DNA of 64,000 bases from Ophioceras dolichostomum (taxonomy: Eukaryota > Ascomycota > Sordariomycetes > Magnaporthales > Ophioceraceae). Each line of letters starts with the position of its first letter. Position 1 is the first letter of the stretch. The position numbers and the translations under genes are program-made. The notes beneath the pieces are model-generated. The model searched no databases and had not been told where the DNA came from. It saw nothing but the letters and a program-made list of their open reading frames with translations. The stretch lies in NCBI GenBank assembly GCA_003049485.1, contig PYST01000073.1:5833-69832 (forward strand), read 5' to 3'. Below are positions 34,381 to 47,707 of this stretch, piece after piece.

Positions 34381-37300
34381 TGAGCAACGAGAGCGACGAG
34401 GCTATGCGGCGGCGGTAGGTGGGGCGGCGTCGTTGACGAGGAAAGGAGGGGAGTGCGATGACAGCCAAGGATGGTGATGGGCGGACAGCATGCCGCGCTT
34501 ATATACCGTCGCGAGCAGGGAATCTCTTCTCTCGCCCAGCCGGGGGTATGAAGGACGCAACGGCTAGGGCCAGGTCGAATGGGGGTAGATGTACGAAAGT
34601 ACGGAGGGGAGGAAGAGACAAGAGACAAGGGAAGCGAGAGGATTCGGCCTGTACCGTAGAGAGCCTCTCGATCGAGCGGAGCAGAATTCTCTACGGAGTA
34701 GTACAAGTACGTATAGAGGAAGGTAGGCAGATGTAGGTACCAACGGTCGTAACCTCTCCAACCTGCCCTGCCGTATTTGTTTAAAGTGGGAATAAGCAAG
34801 GAACGAGACGAGAGGGTGGATGGGTTGGCTGCTTCGTGGACAAGACGTGGACGATGCACGAGTTACCGAGACAAGAGGGGGGAGAGAAGGTAGACAAGAG
34901 AGGCAAGTTTAAGCTGTTTGTGCGTCTAAGTCCGAATTTAGGCGGCGAGAAGGGGGATGGTGTAAGTGGGGGATGTGCTGAGGTACTTTCTGAGGTACTT
35001 TCTGTACCGGCCGCCCAGCTGACATGGGGGTTTCCAGACGGCAGTGCATATAGAAAAACATATGGTTTATCTTACGAGGATGAGAGGGATCTCGAAAGAG
35101 GGGAGGGGGGGAGGGGCAAGCGGAGAGAAGGGGGGGCAGAGACATAAAAGAAGAAGAAAAAAAAAGAGGAAAGGAAAAGTGAACCTGACGAAAGCAAAGG
35201 GCGAGACGGCACTGGGATTTTTGTTTTAATCAAAGCTGGGCACGCACTGCCACTGTCACTGCGTTGAGGGACGGGCACATTCAATCAATATTGCTGGGGG
35301 TATTTGGGTGTAGGCCTTCCTATTAAGCCCTCGTGCTGCAAAATGTTCAGGCAAAGGCAGAGAAGAGAGAGACACAGACGCACGGAAGGCGAGCGAGCAC
35401 CATGGCACAGGCAAGTCCCGCCCCCTTCAAGGTCAAAAGAAGAAGCCAAAAAAGAAAGAAAAAATTGGCGGAAAATTGAATTGGACAGATAGATTTGCCC
35501 ACGTCCATGCCCTTGTCTATGTCCAGCCCGGGAACAGGCCCGGGAACAGGCCTTGACGGAGAAATGAGGGAACCCTGGGACCGTTGTGTTGTCAGTGTGA
35601 GGCTTGCTGATCCAGCCCGGGCGCGAGTTTTGGCGTCAAAGCTCAGCGAAGGTCCCCAGTTTTTGTGTTTTGCCCTTTCCATCTTAGCCAACGAAGACTT
35701 GAATCCCGCCTTCCATCCATGCCATCCTCCAGTGCGCTTGCCCACCATTCGAAGCTCAACAGCTGGCAAGAGCGCTAGAACAGACCCCAGAGCAAGCACC
35801 ACCATCGCCTGATGCTGCTGACCAGGTCCACAAAGCGTCAAAGTGCCTGCCCCCAGCCGTCACAGTCACAGTCCGACCAGGAACACGATGGCAGGCTACC
35901 TCATCAAAGGCCCAGTGGTAGTGGCGACCAGTTTCTCAGACTCTCAGTGATATGTGGCCCACGGCGGCCTGGCTGCTACATAGACTAACCTCGAAGCGAG
36001 CGCAGAGACAGACGACACGCCCACCCACGGCGTCGTGCCCGGTGGCTAACGGCAAAGCATAAGCGGGCGGGTACCCGACGGTAGATACTTGGTACCTGGC
36101 ATTCGATGGCGATGGCGTGTGCATTACCATACCGCGTTGGCATTATCTGCAGCCTCGTTTGTCGTGCTGTCACGCTGCACAACCATAACCCCAGCGAATG
36201 TCTGGTACTGGTGTCCGCTGTATATCCGTAAAACTGTCGCTATCATTGATTACAAGCACCTTGATTTTCCCCTTCGATACTTCTTCCCCTTCCTCGACCG
36301 CACTCTTATTCAACCCTGGACCATTCCATCTTCTTTTTCTCTCAGGTACCTGGTGCCTACCATCTGCTATTCACTGGAGACTGAAGATTCCCCAGCAGCC
36401 GGCTGATACCTGCCTCCTTGAGAAACGCGTGCATGCCCGCTGCGAGGTAAATCAATTATCTCCACCCCTCCTTCGTTTTGGCCCTCCTCCCCTGGCAATG
36501 CTGCAGGTCTGAGTGCAGCAAGGCCCCGCGTTTGGAGGGGCGTGCGCCAAGTGCATGCGGGATAGGGGGTGTGGCGCCCAAACAGAACAGTGGGAGACCC
36601 AAAACTGCTCTGGTCCAGGACGGGAACAGGACCAAGTTGAAGAGGAGAGCTTGGGCACAGAAAAGAAAAGAAGCAAGACGAGAGAGGAGATGGAGTGAGC
36701 AACGTAAAGACAAAGAAGGTAACATACAAACATGTGTACACGTACACGTACGACAGCAAGGGGCATAACAAAATACCACGTAGTACATGAATAGCTTCAG
36801 AACTTCAACGCTACCCTTTTGGGAACCAGCCAGGGCCTGACCTATGACAGGGATTGGATGGGTTCCAAGATGTGACGAGTGACAGAGGATGACGGAACGA
36901 AGAAAAAAAGGACTCCCATGCACGATCCCCCCAAGCTGCACTCCAATTCGACGTTGATGACAATTCTTTTCATGACTTCCAACAACCCGTAGAATCGGGA
37001 CCTGCATCTCAGGAAGGGGTATGCTTGTTGATTGGCTGGGCGCCGTCGAGTTCCCCTCCAACTACTGCATGCTGCTGGTTCTGCTGCTGAACTGAGGAAA
37101 GTTGACGGCTTCGAATCGTGATGGAGGGAAGGTCTCCCACGGACGGACACTGCAGGAATTGCTTCCCCTTGTCGACGCACAGGCTCTCTCGCTCGCTTTC
37201 CCGAACCAGGCCAGGAATTGAAATCCCGCGACAAGAACTCTGAGCACCTAGTACATCGATGATAAGTGCCACCTGACATGGTCCACGGAGCGAAGGACGA

Positions 37301-40300
37301 AGTCCGGAGATAAACGAGGGAGAAACCACAAGAAGAAGAACGAGGAAAGAAATAAAAATAAAAATAAAAAAGGGTTGGGGGGAGGGGATGACAGGCAAGG
37401 AGCCGGCTTTCGCGCCGTCTCTGCCAACCGGGCTGTCAAAAACTTCGCTTTCACGCGCCGGGTCAAGTCCGGCTCCCAAAAAGTGAGAAACTATCGTCCG
37501 GCCATCCGCCCGAGGATGGATGGACCCAAGTGCGAGTTGACCACCTTGACCATCCTCGTGTTCTGGCTGAGAGGAGCAAGCAAAGGCGGGACCGAGAGAA
37601 GGCCACGTTCCGGGAACGAAGCCGTCGCGTGAAATACCGCGGGGTTGCTATAGGAACTGGAATATAGGAATGAGCATTGAGAGGAGCGCACGAGCAAATT
37701 TCCATCCCAACCCAATTTGAGCTGTGGCAACATCGCAGCGGAGTCCATCATGACCTCAACCGCGACGGTTCCTGTGCCCGTGCCCAAACCATCGCATGGG
37801 AGAAAAGAGAGGGCGCGAGGGAGGGATAGTGAGTGGATTCACATTAACAAATGAGGCCATTCCTACTTTGTGAAAGTCCGTGTCCGTGCCTCGACACACT
37901 AACACATCCGGTACATGCAGTCATACTAGGTGCGTAGGAGTATCAAGCTCCGTCCGAAAAGACCCGTCCCTTCTCAGGTGGAGGTATAAGAAGATTGAGT
38001 GTTGAAGTCCGAAAGCGGAGGCGAGCTAGAACATCTCTGCGTCCTTCCACACAGCTTCTGGGCAGCGCTGGGCGGCTGCAGTCTGTCGATGTCACGGCTT
38101 CTTGACGGCTGATACGTAGTACGTCCGTCTCGGCGGCGGTGCCGTAGCGCGTCTTTTCTCTTATAGTAGGATGATAGAGTAGGGATCAGGGCCGAGAAAG
38201 GATGCATGTACATGCAGAATGGGCAGAAACAAACGCTCCCACATTGCCCTGGTAGGTAGGCAGGGCCTGAGTTCTCTCAAGTTTCTCCTTCCAGGTTAAA
38301 ATCCATCACATTCAAAGACCAACCACCAAATAGGCATTGCCGAAGTGGGCAACCCCAGAGACAGAGGCACAATGTAGTAAGCCGACATAGTAGCCGTAAT
38401 ATAAAAAGAGCATCACGAGATTCGCGAAACAGGGGCCGGGACGTTCCTGGAAGATCATCCACACCGCAACAAATGTGGTATGCACATAGTTGGAAAGGAA
38501 CTTTGACATCGGCAGCCAATAAATTAATTAACATAGATGCCTTCAAAACTCGCGTCTTCTTAGAGCACCGGGAGTCCAGAGGCCAGCAAGGTAATCGTTT
38601 CGAGCGAGGCCCATGCGTCGTCGTCTTCTCCCGAACAGAACTAAACCTGGTGAGAGCTGGGATGTCTTCCTGATTCGCCCAGAGACGTTATCAATTCACC
38701 ATGGTTGTCACAGGATAATTGGAGCGGACGTCACAAGGCTTCGAAAGCACCTGCGCCTCGTTTCCAATATTCTGGCCGCTCGCTGCCCGCATTTCGCTAT
38801 CCGGGATTGTCGATGCCGACCTGGCTAGGAGACAAGGGTAGCTCCTTCCTCAGACTCCCTCGTGATTCTCTCGTTTGGGACAACTTTTGTGGGGGAGGCT
38901 TCTGTTTTGAGGTAATCACGTACGGGCTTCAGCGGCCAAGGAAACCCATGGAGACCTGGTAGGCACCTTATCCTTGAGGCACCGCCCGCAAGCCATCGAG
39001 CACTTGTCGTACGCATGTAGCACGAACGTCAGGAGGTGTCAAAACCGAGACTGAACACATATCAGCGGCTGCCGAGGGGAGGAAAAGTACCGATTCAAAA
39101 GCCGTCGGGGCCTGATATTTTCCAAGGTATTTTGGTTTTGGCGTTTTTGGTCCCATGCCTCGCAAGGCCGCTTGCAGCCCACTGAAGCGTAAAGTTTAAA
39201 TCGCACGATTGCCATCCATCCCTCATCCCTGCTTGTCGTTAGACGAAGCAGCTGCCGGTTCACCGTCGCGAGCCTCTCTGATCATCGGAATGTTAGCTTC
39301 CAAGATATGAGTATTCGTGTTCCGAAAAATCCGGCAGGTAAGGCGGCGGCGGTTCTTCGCAGTCTGCAAGGCGCCCGCGAGCGAAACGCCTCGACATCAA
39401 AAGCGTGGGAGCCCGCAAAATAAACCTTAGAGGCCAAACCGTCCCTTGGCCTGCACTCGTCACAGCGAAGGCTGGCCAAAAGCCCAAGTGGGAAACACGA
39501 GGCGCGCAGGGACCGCTCCGTCCTCGTGCGCTGCTCGCCTCTTGAGACGATGCCGATATCACAGATGCTACTGTGCATGTCGTATGCTTGCGGGAGTGGG
39601 AGCCATCTGTCTCGGGGACACCCGGAGACGCGGAGTTGCTCCCAGCGGACAACAGGCTTTCCCCCCGCTAATCTCACCAGTCACCACCCAAGCAAGTTTC
39701 CCTTTCTCCTTCCAAGATCGCGCTACGACCTTGACCGCCACGACGCCTAGCAGCCAAGGTGACATGGACGGACAATCCTGCGAGAGTTGCGAACAGACCC
39801 CTGGTGGTGATCCCGGCAGCCTAAGAACCCCTGATCCCGGATGCCTGGCCCGAGCGCAGACCAACAGGGGGAGATCGATCATCACCGCACTGGAACCGAC
39901 TGTTATTGAGAGGGGAAGAGGGAAGGGATTCATTATGAGAATCGACGATTCCTTAACACCAGGCTGCGTCGCTGACTCGACGCAAAGGATCGCCCGACAG
40001 TTAGAAAATGTCAGAAGCAGCAAAGCCACCTAGATATAGCTCGATGCAAGACATCCCAGAGAGCAGAGAGTGGGCGCCTAGGACTGACCCGCAAGCAACA
40101 CAGGCACATATGGCTCTTTCGTGTCTTGGGAAGGGCCGTCAAAGTGGCCGTCACAATCCTCGCACCAGACTACCGTGCTTTGCAGACCTCCAGTGTATTC
40201 ACAGAGAAGTATGTGTTCAACACGGAAGACTGCCAGGCGCCTGACTGACCCCCCACGGTCGTCCCGCCGCCGAACCGGCCAGAGACGATGAACGGAACCG

Positions 40301-43300
40301 AAGGTGAGCGAGCATACAGGAGGGTGCAAGGCCGGCGCACGGAACCAGAATCTCACTGTGTGAAATTGTGTGTATGATATCACAAGAACGGCCATTTTTG
40401 ACCCCCCGCGAAACCTCTCCACTTGGTGCCTCAGAAATTAGCAAAAGTTGGAACGGCACATCTCTTTGATTCGCCAAGCCTCGCCAACCGACCAGGCCCC
40501 CCAAGTGCCCAGATGCCCCCCAGCTGATGATGAGCAGGGCGCTTATGTGCATCTTGCAAAGCCATATTGCGGTAAACGTACGGACGTATGTAGGAAACCT
40601 GCCAGGGTCCACGTGCTAGAAAATCCGACGTGAAAGGAGTTGGCGAGAGTTTCATTTCCACTTCCCCAAGCCCAACCACATGCACTCCTCAAAGCCGCTC
40701 GTCCGCTTGTCGAAGCCGAGAGTACGGAAGACAGACCTACCACATACGTGCCGTCCGTCTCGTCTCGTGACGGGGCTGGTCTGCGATGGGATGCAGAACC
40801 CCATCATTTCCGTTTTGGTGCGTGCCTGCATATACACAGACGCTCATTGTTTGACCGCGACGACGACCCCCATTTTTTGGTCAATCCAGCTAGCTTGTTT
40901 GGGGTGTCGGTGTGTGTGAGCGGATGTGAAGCGTCGAGACGTACTCGTACTACTACATGGTACATAAAGACATTTTCGTACGCGCACCCGCACCAACTTA
41001 CGTGTAGACTGTTCCAGACTGCTATACACAACTCTTGATATGAGTTTAGTCCTTGTCAGGGAGCTTGGACAAGCAGAGGAAGGGAGATCGGAGAGAGGGA
41101 CAGAGCAACGTAACAAACATGGACGAATTCAAATCCCAAACGTCAAAAATGTCCCGTGCGTGCTAACTCCCCCGCTCTTGCCGGCCCATCAGAATGGATG
41201 TAAGCGGTTTTCCCACTTCCCCTTTAATGCGGAAAGCTTCAACTCCTGCAGCTTTGACGTTAAGCCGTTTGGAAAATCTTGGGAGGAAAGATCGGATTGA
41301 CATGCATCCTGGCGGCCTTGAGGCAATTGGCGATCTACGTTGCACAGACAGACAGGAGCATGAGGCACTTGCAAACAATATGGAATGGGGAAGGGGCTGA
41401 GTGCTGCAAGGCAGGGCGGATCAGCGGCTCTGCACGCTATTCAAATCAGTCCCCAGTTCGGTGGTTGGCATTGTCGGGTGCTTGCAAGCCATCCAATGGC
41501 ACTCATCATCCACTGACATCCATTGAGCTCCCAGCAGCTTCTCCCCGCTCTTGGGGCCACCCCTCACTCCTCCATCATTCGTCTCTCACAAACTTGAAGC
41601 CCGCCTCCAAAGAAGTCGAACCCCACACGAGAGCGAGTTTCAAAATTCTCTGATGGGATGATGAATGATGATTGAGGACAACGTAGCCCAGTCGGCCCGG
41701 CTTTCTTCGCTTCAAGGCTTTCCAGTCCAGCGTCCAGTCCAGTGTCCAGTGTCCACGTTCTGTGTTGCGCAATGATGCGCATCATCAAACACACCACAGA
41801 ATCATTTCGACTGCGAGCCGAGACAGTCCGCGTCCTGCAAGACGTCTCGGCTGATCGCGCCTCTCGCGTCCAAGACCAACTCCATTCTCCCCAAGCTGTC
41901 ACAAATCACATACAGACAAACAAGCAAGGCCATGCTCGAGATTGATGAGATGGGCGGCTTGAGACTTGGAAGGGACAAAGCTAGATGCAAGTTGTTCGGA
42001 TCACGTCCGTCCTCTTGTCGCTCGAGCCGACCCCTTTCCATCTTGGTCGATTTACAAAAATGGTAGCGTTGCCATGCTGATGCACAGCAAAATGTCTTCT
42101 AGGTACCAGCCAAAGAGTCAAAAGCATCTTCCAGAAACCCGGCCAGCCATCCATGTACGGCCGTTGGGACTTATTGACCAAGCACCGGCTACCGGCCCTG
42201 CATACAGATCGCCCATGGCGGAGTCGGGAGGCGACTTCGAGCCTGCCAGCTAAGTGTCTTGACGGAACCTGACCGACTGTCTCTCGACGGTCAGGTGGAG
42301 ATGGAGCCAGACCGTCGGAGTCGAACAGTCAAGAGTCAAGTTGCCAAACCCTGAGCCTTGGTTTCTTTGCTCACGTTAGCACCGTTCTAGTTCCAAATTC
42401 CCTGCTAGTATACACATCATATTTCACCGCATATATGCACACGGACTCCTAATTATAGTCTCACTTATACACAAGGAGCTCCTCTCCTCCAACAAGAGGA
42501 CACGAAGGAGAGGACTTGGAGGAGGCCCACCAATGTATCTGGCACAATTGTACATGTACACTTATTCCAAGCTGTCCGAGTACACACCCGGAAGGACGGC
42601 CGAGCTCCACACCGACGACAAAAGTCCCCCCATCTGTGCTTTGGCCTCATGAGTCGGGTTCGGCCTTGCGTCTACCCGTGCCTGCTGGCCCTGTTGCTCG
42701 ACCCCTGAGCCCGGTAAGTGGAGTCGGCTTCGGCCTCGGAGTAGACCCAGCGCGACCCAGGGCGATGGGAACATGACACGGCGAGGGCGGTGTGTATGTG
42801 CGGAACATCGTTGTCGCCGACGTAGTCGTCGTCATCGTCACATATTCATTGAAACCTCCACAACAAAGACTACACAGGACAGGCCCGTCTGGTAGTTCGA
42901 TCTTCTCCCAACGACAGTGTTCGGCTTCCTTCTGCCCTGCTGCCCAACCAACAACACATCCCGGCACATGTTCATCTGCTCCCAACCATCTTGAACATGG
43001 TGCGGACGGTTTCTGGAGGAAGAACTCCTTTTCTCGTACAGGAGGACATTCTAAAGGTCGAGAGATCCCCTCATTCCCATGTCGGTCCATCTGCGCCCAT
43101 CCTACGAGCCAGGCATCATAGAATCCCTTCCAGCTAGTCCTCCTAGATATGACTGCACTGACGTGGCTTTGTCCTGAGCTAGCACGACGGCTTCAAACCT
43201 GATCCGTCCTATCGCGGTCAAGTATCAAGGAGTGAAGTGTGTATGTGTGCCTGCCAACACAGACGTCGCAAGCCTCGTCGTTGTGGCGGCTTACCTACGT

Positions 43301-43741
43301 TTCGAGTGAGCGCGGCCCCCAACGAGACGGGCTCGTTCCCCTCTCTTCGTGCGTTTCCCCTCGTAGAGACCATACGACAAGAAAGAGGAGAAGAATGAAA
43401 AGAAAAAAAAACGGACGCCGCAGACCAAGAGGTGGTCAGCAGTAGTAAGTACCTTATTCCGCCCGCCCACACACACTCGCACATACATCCAACCAAAAAG
43501 GTCCGCGCCCTCCTTCCGCATCCCCGCCATTCGTCCACGGACTCGAAGGATCCAAGGAGGGAAAGGGTCGGAGGAGACGACAGGTCCGGTCCACTCTGTG
43601 TATGGTTCAAGCCGCCACACGACCGGACGCACACCGAATCCTCCCCCTCCTCCTCCGGTTTCCGGCTCTACCTGTATATACAGAGGGGTAAGGGTGTGTG
43701 TGATAGAAAATGGCGGGAGGAAGCAAAGGACTGATTCATCC

Positions 43742-43777
43742 CCTAGGTAAGTACCTACCTACCTACCTAGGTACCTG
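43742..43777. repeat. TACC/TAGG tetranucleotide element with palindromic end
   Basis: CCTAGGTAAG, then four ACCT/ACCTA units, then the palindrome GTACCTAGGTAC. It is one of several copies of the TACCTAGGTA motif in intergenic DNA of this window. Confidence 0.75.
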
Positions 43778-44143
43778 CTCGTATGATGTAGTCGTGTACG
43801 TGCCGCACGTCTACCGGTCTCGGTCAAAAAGCCGTCCGTTCATTCCCACTCACACCGGTCACCCAAGCCGGTGGAAGGAAGCGGGTGGGATGTGAGCCAG
43901 CAACGAATTCCTTCGGGACGGGTCATATATCATAAAATATACGGACTTAAGAAACCCTAAATGAGGCGTCAGCCATAATCCCCTGAAGACGGAAACATGC
44001 ACATCACTGTAGCTAGATCCTTTTACCGTCGTCGCCGTCAGGTTGAGAATGATGTGTCCCGATCAGGGAGAGATGGGCTTTTTTGTGTCTACGTGTCTAT
44101 CGTATTGCTCCAAGCCCTTCTTTGCAGAGAATCCCGCATCGAT

Positions 44144-44178
<35 letters not shown>
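44144..44178. repeat. TG microsatellite
   Basis: About 17 TG units on the plus strand, giving artificial Cys-Val and Thr-His peptides in overlapping frames. Intergenic. Confidence 0.9.
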
Positions 44179-44186
<8 letters not shown>

Positions 44187-44760
44187 CTATCCGGTAGCAT
44201 CATCCAGCCAATGTACGGCGACAAGTTCCGAGCCTGCTCGCATCGCAGCAGGAGACGTCGCGCCAACTCTTGGTGCCGCGAAGTGATTCCAGACAATTCT
44301 CACTCGCTAGTAAATCCTGGCCGTGCCATGCCCTTCTTTGCGAGGAGCCAGGGCGTGGCATTGCCAGGGCGGGCTCCGTGAGCTCTCTCGCCGACGCCTG
44401 CCTTTCGATCACCACGACTGAAGCATGTATCTACTTGATAAGATGAGAGCCTCCGTGTGAGATGAAGAAGCCAGCGATAAAAAGCCATTGAAAGATTGAT
44501 AGACTAGCCTCGGCTAGGTACGCCCGTAATGATGAACCTTCTCACTTCAATCGCAGATGGGGCAAAGAGGAGCAGACCTGAACAGGAACTGACAACCGGG
44601 CCTGTTGATTTTATAGCTGTGCGTCCTAGTGAGAGCAGCTCTATACCCTCCCTCTTGTTGCGCTGGGTATCAATGCGTGTCTAGAATGTGTACGCTATGA
44701 ATGTGTCCGTTCAACTCGAGCCAGATCCCAACCCATAGATTGCAAGCCAAGCGGGAGGAT

Positions 44761-47707
44761 TCATTCGTCCAGTCTGTAGACAGCCATCACAACCTCCCAA
44801 GCCCACTGCGCGGCTTTGTCAACGCTCTTCAGGTCGCGAATCCAGTCCATGTACAGTCCAACCGTCTCACCAGCCTCGAGCTCAAAGCTCTCTCCGCACA
44901 TAGTGGTGCGGATCTTCAGCAAGATCGGAACCTGTTGGCTCAGGTGTAGCACCACCAAGATTCCGAGTAAGTTTTGCGTCCAGAAGAACAGGCATGGGAC
45001 CAGCCTCTTGTGCGCGCACGTTGGCGACATGGAGATCGGCCACTTCAGGCAGGCTCGCAGACACTCAGACACACCGTTCGCATCCTCGTGGGTCAGCTGT
45101 TCGGGGTGACTGAGCGCCTTGAAAATGAACGGCCGGTGCAGGCAGTACTTGGTGTAGTAGTACCTCGACCGGAGCACCGCGACCTGCACGTCCATGTTGT
45201 AAGGGTACGACACAGGCGCTGCGTCCAGGTCTGTCGTAAACATGTATCCAAATGGAGATTGACTGGGTGGGATCGGCGCCATTGACGCCTCCGGGAAGAA
45301 GGCCGTGCCCCCATATGCGGGCAGTGATGTTGCAGTGATCGCCGGTTGCGGGAGCGGTAAAGGAGGAGGCGGGTGTGGGAACTCTGCGGGCCGCGTTTCG
45401 CGCCAACCGAGATGTGCCGGCAGTAAAGTCTTCCATCGGTCTAGTTGCAAGTTAAGCTGCTTGATCGTCGCGGGGAAGGAGGTCGGGTCTAAATAGACAG
45501 CGGATGTCGCTTCAGGTTGATCACCCGTAAAACGATAAGCGGAGCTCGGGCGAAGAGAGCAAAGCGGACAAGGTTTCCCGACTCCGGCTAGGAGTGATGT
45601 AGCTGAACAAGTCCCTAAAGCCGGAGATCACAGGAGCGAGGTTCACCGACCGTTTCCGAGAAGCGCGTGGGCTTCTGCCGAGAGCCGCCGGAGCAGCATC
45701 TGAGACGCAAAGTGATCTTGGAAGTGAGATGCTTGGTTTCCCAGGTAGTCGTCCTGCGAATACGAGCCAGCAAAGCTCGGCAACCCGACGACATCTTCCA
45801 GACTTTCCAGGCCGCTCAGGGGGAGCCCTAGCTCAAGGGCAAAGTAGCTGAGCACAAGGAGAGAAGGTCAGCGCTGTTTGTGTACAGTATATGAAACGTT
45901 GTGCTGCACAGAGTGGCAAAGCCTACTTCTCCATAATGGAGCAATACCAGAAGCATCGGCGAATCACATCAGCCCGGGGCGAGGCTAGTTCCGATGGCTT
46001 TCTAGAATAAGGTGTCAGTGAAGCACTACACATGCCTATTCTGCAAGATATCTAGCAAGCCGGGAAGCACTCCCAGTCAGCGAGAAGATCCCGGATAAGG
46101 AAACTCGAGACAAGACTCACCCTGTGATTAACGCCTGGCAGGCGAGAGAAGCCATCGCGCTCATGCGCCAGAATTCCTTCGGTAAATCTAGTCAGTTTCA
46201 TAGGTCCTTGAAGAGCAGCTGTGAGTGGGCGGAATGAGGCAAACTCGACTAACTCGACCTACCATGTGTTGCGAACATGAGCCATAGTAAATCCTGCTGC
46301 TTCGTCAGACTCACAAATCTAAACGTCCAACATCTCGTCTCCTCGGACACGTACGTACCCTGCCAGCGCAAATATCTGGACGTTCTCGACGCTGCACTCG
46401 CTCAGGTTGAAGCCCATCCGTCTCCTCGCCTCATTGAAGAGAGCTAGCCCAGGGGGTTGCACGGTAGAGCCGCCCTTGAGCCCGCTTGGGCGCGCATTAT
46501 ATACCTGTAGTGGGACGCCCTTGTTGCCGGCTATCGCAACTTCTCCCAGACCGAAAACGAGAAAGGCTAGAGTTGTGTGTATGTTGTCGTTAAAACCGTC
46601 GTCATATACTGCGCTGAGCACCTCCGCTGCGAATGTTGCTCGATCGAGTATCGGATACAGGAGGTTGAAGGTGTCGAAGTAAGCCTTAGAAAGGATTTGC
46701 ATCGAGCCTCTGGTCAGAGGAACGCCACCAAACGGGGCTCCGACGCCCGCCGGCAACGCAGCTGTCGCATTGTTCAGCGAGAGGGTAAGCGGTCCGGCAG
46801 GCTCGGAAGGCAGACGGGCGAAAGGGTCGTTAAGCCCAAGCACGATCGCCGCCCCTTCGTGTTCGATCATGGAGGAGTTGATGTTAGGCATTCGCGCCCC
46901 GACCGATTCGAGCATCTGCTTGACTACCGACCATCCAAGCATCTGGTGGACGGCGGAAACATACGAATATGACGAGCCGGGCCCAGATGCCGGGCTGCTG
47001 GTGGTGCCACCGTGAGGCTGGAGGGCTGTAGGAAATATAGGTAGAGCCAGGGTTCCTGGAGGATCAGGGCCAAGGGCGACTGGGCCGACGACGTTAGCCA
47101 CGCCCGCGGCCAGACCGGGAGCGATACCGGCGTTCGCGGCGATCGTGCTGAACATTGGGGCCGAGAAGGTGCCGTGCAGGCTCAGTCCGTCGACCTTCTC
47201 TTCGAGGCTTTTGATTCGGTCGAGGATCTCGACGAGGGTTTTGTCTTTTCTGTTCCAGGGGTTAAGCTTCCATCCGAAATGAGTAGAGCGAGGTGGCATG
47301 AGTCCGGCTCGCTGGGTCATACACGCGAGCAGAACAGGCGACTAACTTGGTCGGCTGAGGCTCCCGATAGTGGCACTCCAGGTTGAACTTCTGACAGGTG
47401 CTGCATTTCGGCCTGTCCTCGCTGCATCGTTGCTTTCTGTTTCGACAAGTATCGCAAGCCTGATGGGATACCTCCCATTAGTCACGCGACCGCGAGAGTT
47501 TGATGAGGCCAAACTCATAAGAGCCGAAGCAAAGACTCTGAGCACATATAGGCTAGGGGAGGGGAGTGGCATAGCATTTCTCACTTGGGCGGCAATTGCT
47601 CCTCTCTCCTTTCTTTGGCTGCCGGAAGTACCCGAGATGCTGGATCTGGGGCTTGTAAGCCCATCTGGTACCACGTTTTCGGGAGGCATCTCATAGGCGG
47701 ACGTCAT
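44761..47707 (-). CDS. Zn2Cys6 transcription factor with fungal-specific regulatory domain
   Basis: Nuclear DNA-binding regulator; targets unknown. Exons on the minus strand: 47707-47585, 47459-47347, 47249-46359, 46293-46263 (31 nt), 46176-46121, 46001-45927, 45847-45651 and 45602-44761, giving 775 residues with consistent phases. The binuclear zinc cluster has the spacing C-x2-C-x6-C-x6-C-x2-C-x6-C from Cys43 to Cys70 and is preceded by RGAIAAQA. A short linker leads to a coiled-coil dimerisation stretch (VEILDRIKSLEEKVDGL). The regulatory domain contains YFDTFNLLYPILDR, SLACQALI and the C-terminal RSRYYYTKYCLHRPFIFKAL segment typical of fungal_trans proteins. The last intron (45603-45650) is only 48 bp and has a weak donor (GTCGGT). 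Both sides read as coding, but this junction is uncertain. No pathway genes adjoin it. Confidence 0.87.

Larger units (their letters stand above)
34381..44760. other. 10-kb region with no supported gene
   Basis: Many short open frames occur in all phases, but none has recognisable domains, plausible splice joins or consistent coding composition. A G/A-rich stretch at 35080-35180 mirrors the C/T-rich promoters of minus-strand genes. A TG microsatellite lies at 44144-44178 and CCTA/TAGG elements at 43742-43777. A hydrophobic 65-codon frame at 38312-38509 (-) was examined and not called. Confidence 0.55.

Noticed and set aside
33972..34859. 295-codon minus-strand frame overlapping the 54-residue gene
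   Set aside because: It is rich in Pro, Ser and Leu from C/T-rich leader sequence, crosses the TATA box, and lies in a different frame from the conserved-looking small protein.
38312..38509. 65-codon minus-strand hydrophobic frame that could be a transporter remnant
   Set aside because: It has one or two helix-like stretches but no family motif, no extension in other frames and no splice partners. The hydrophobicity may come from T-rich codons.
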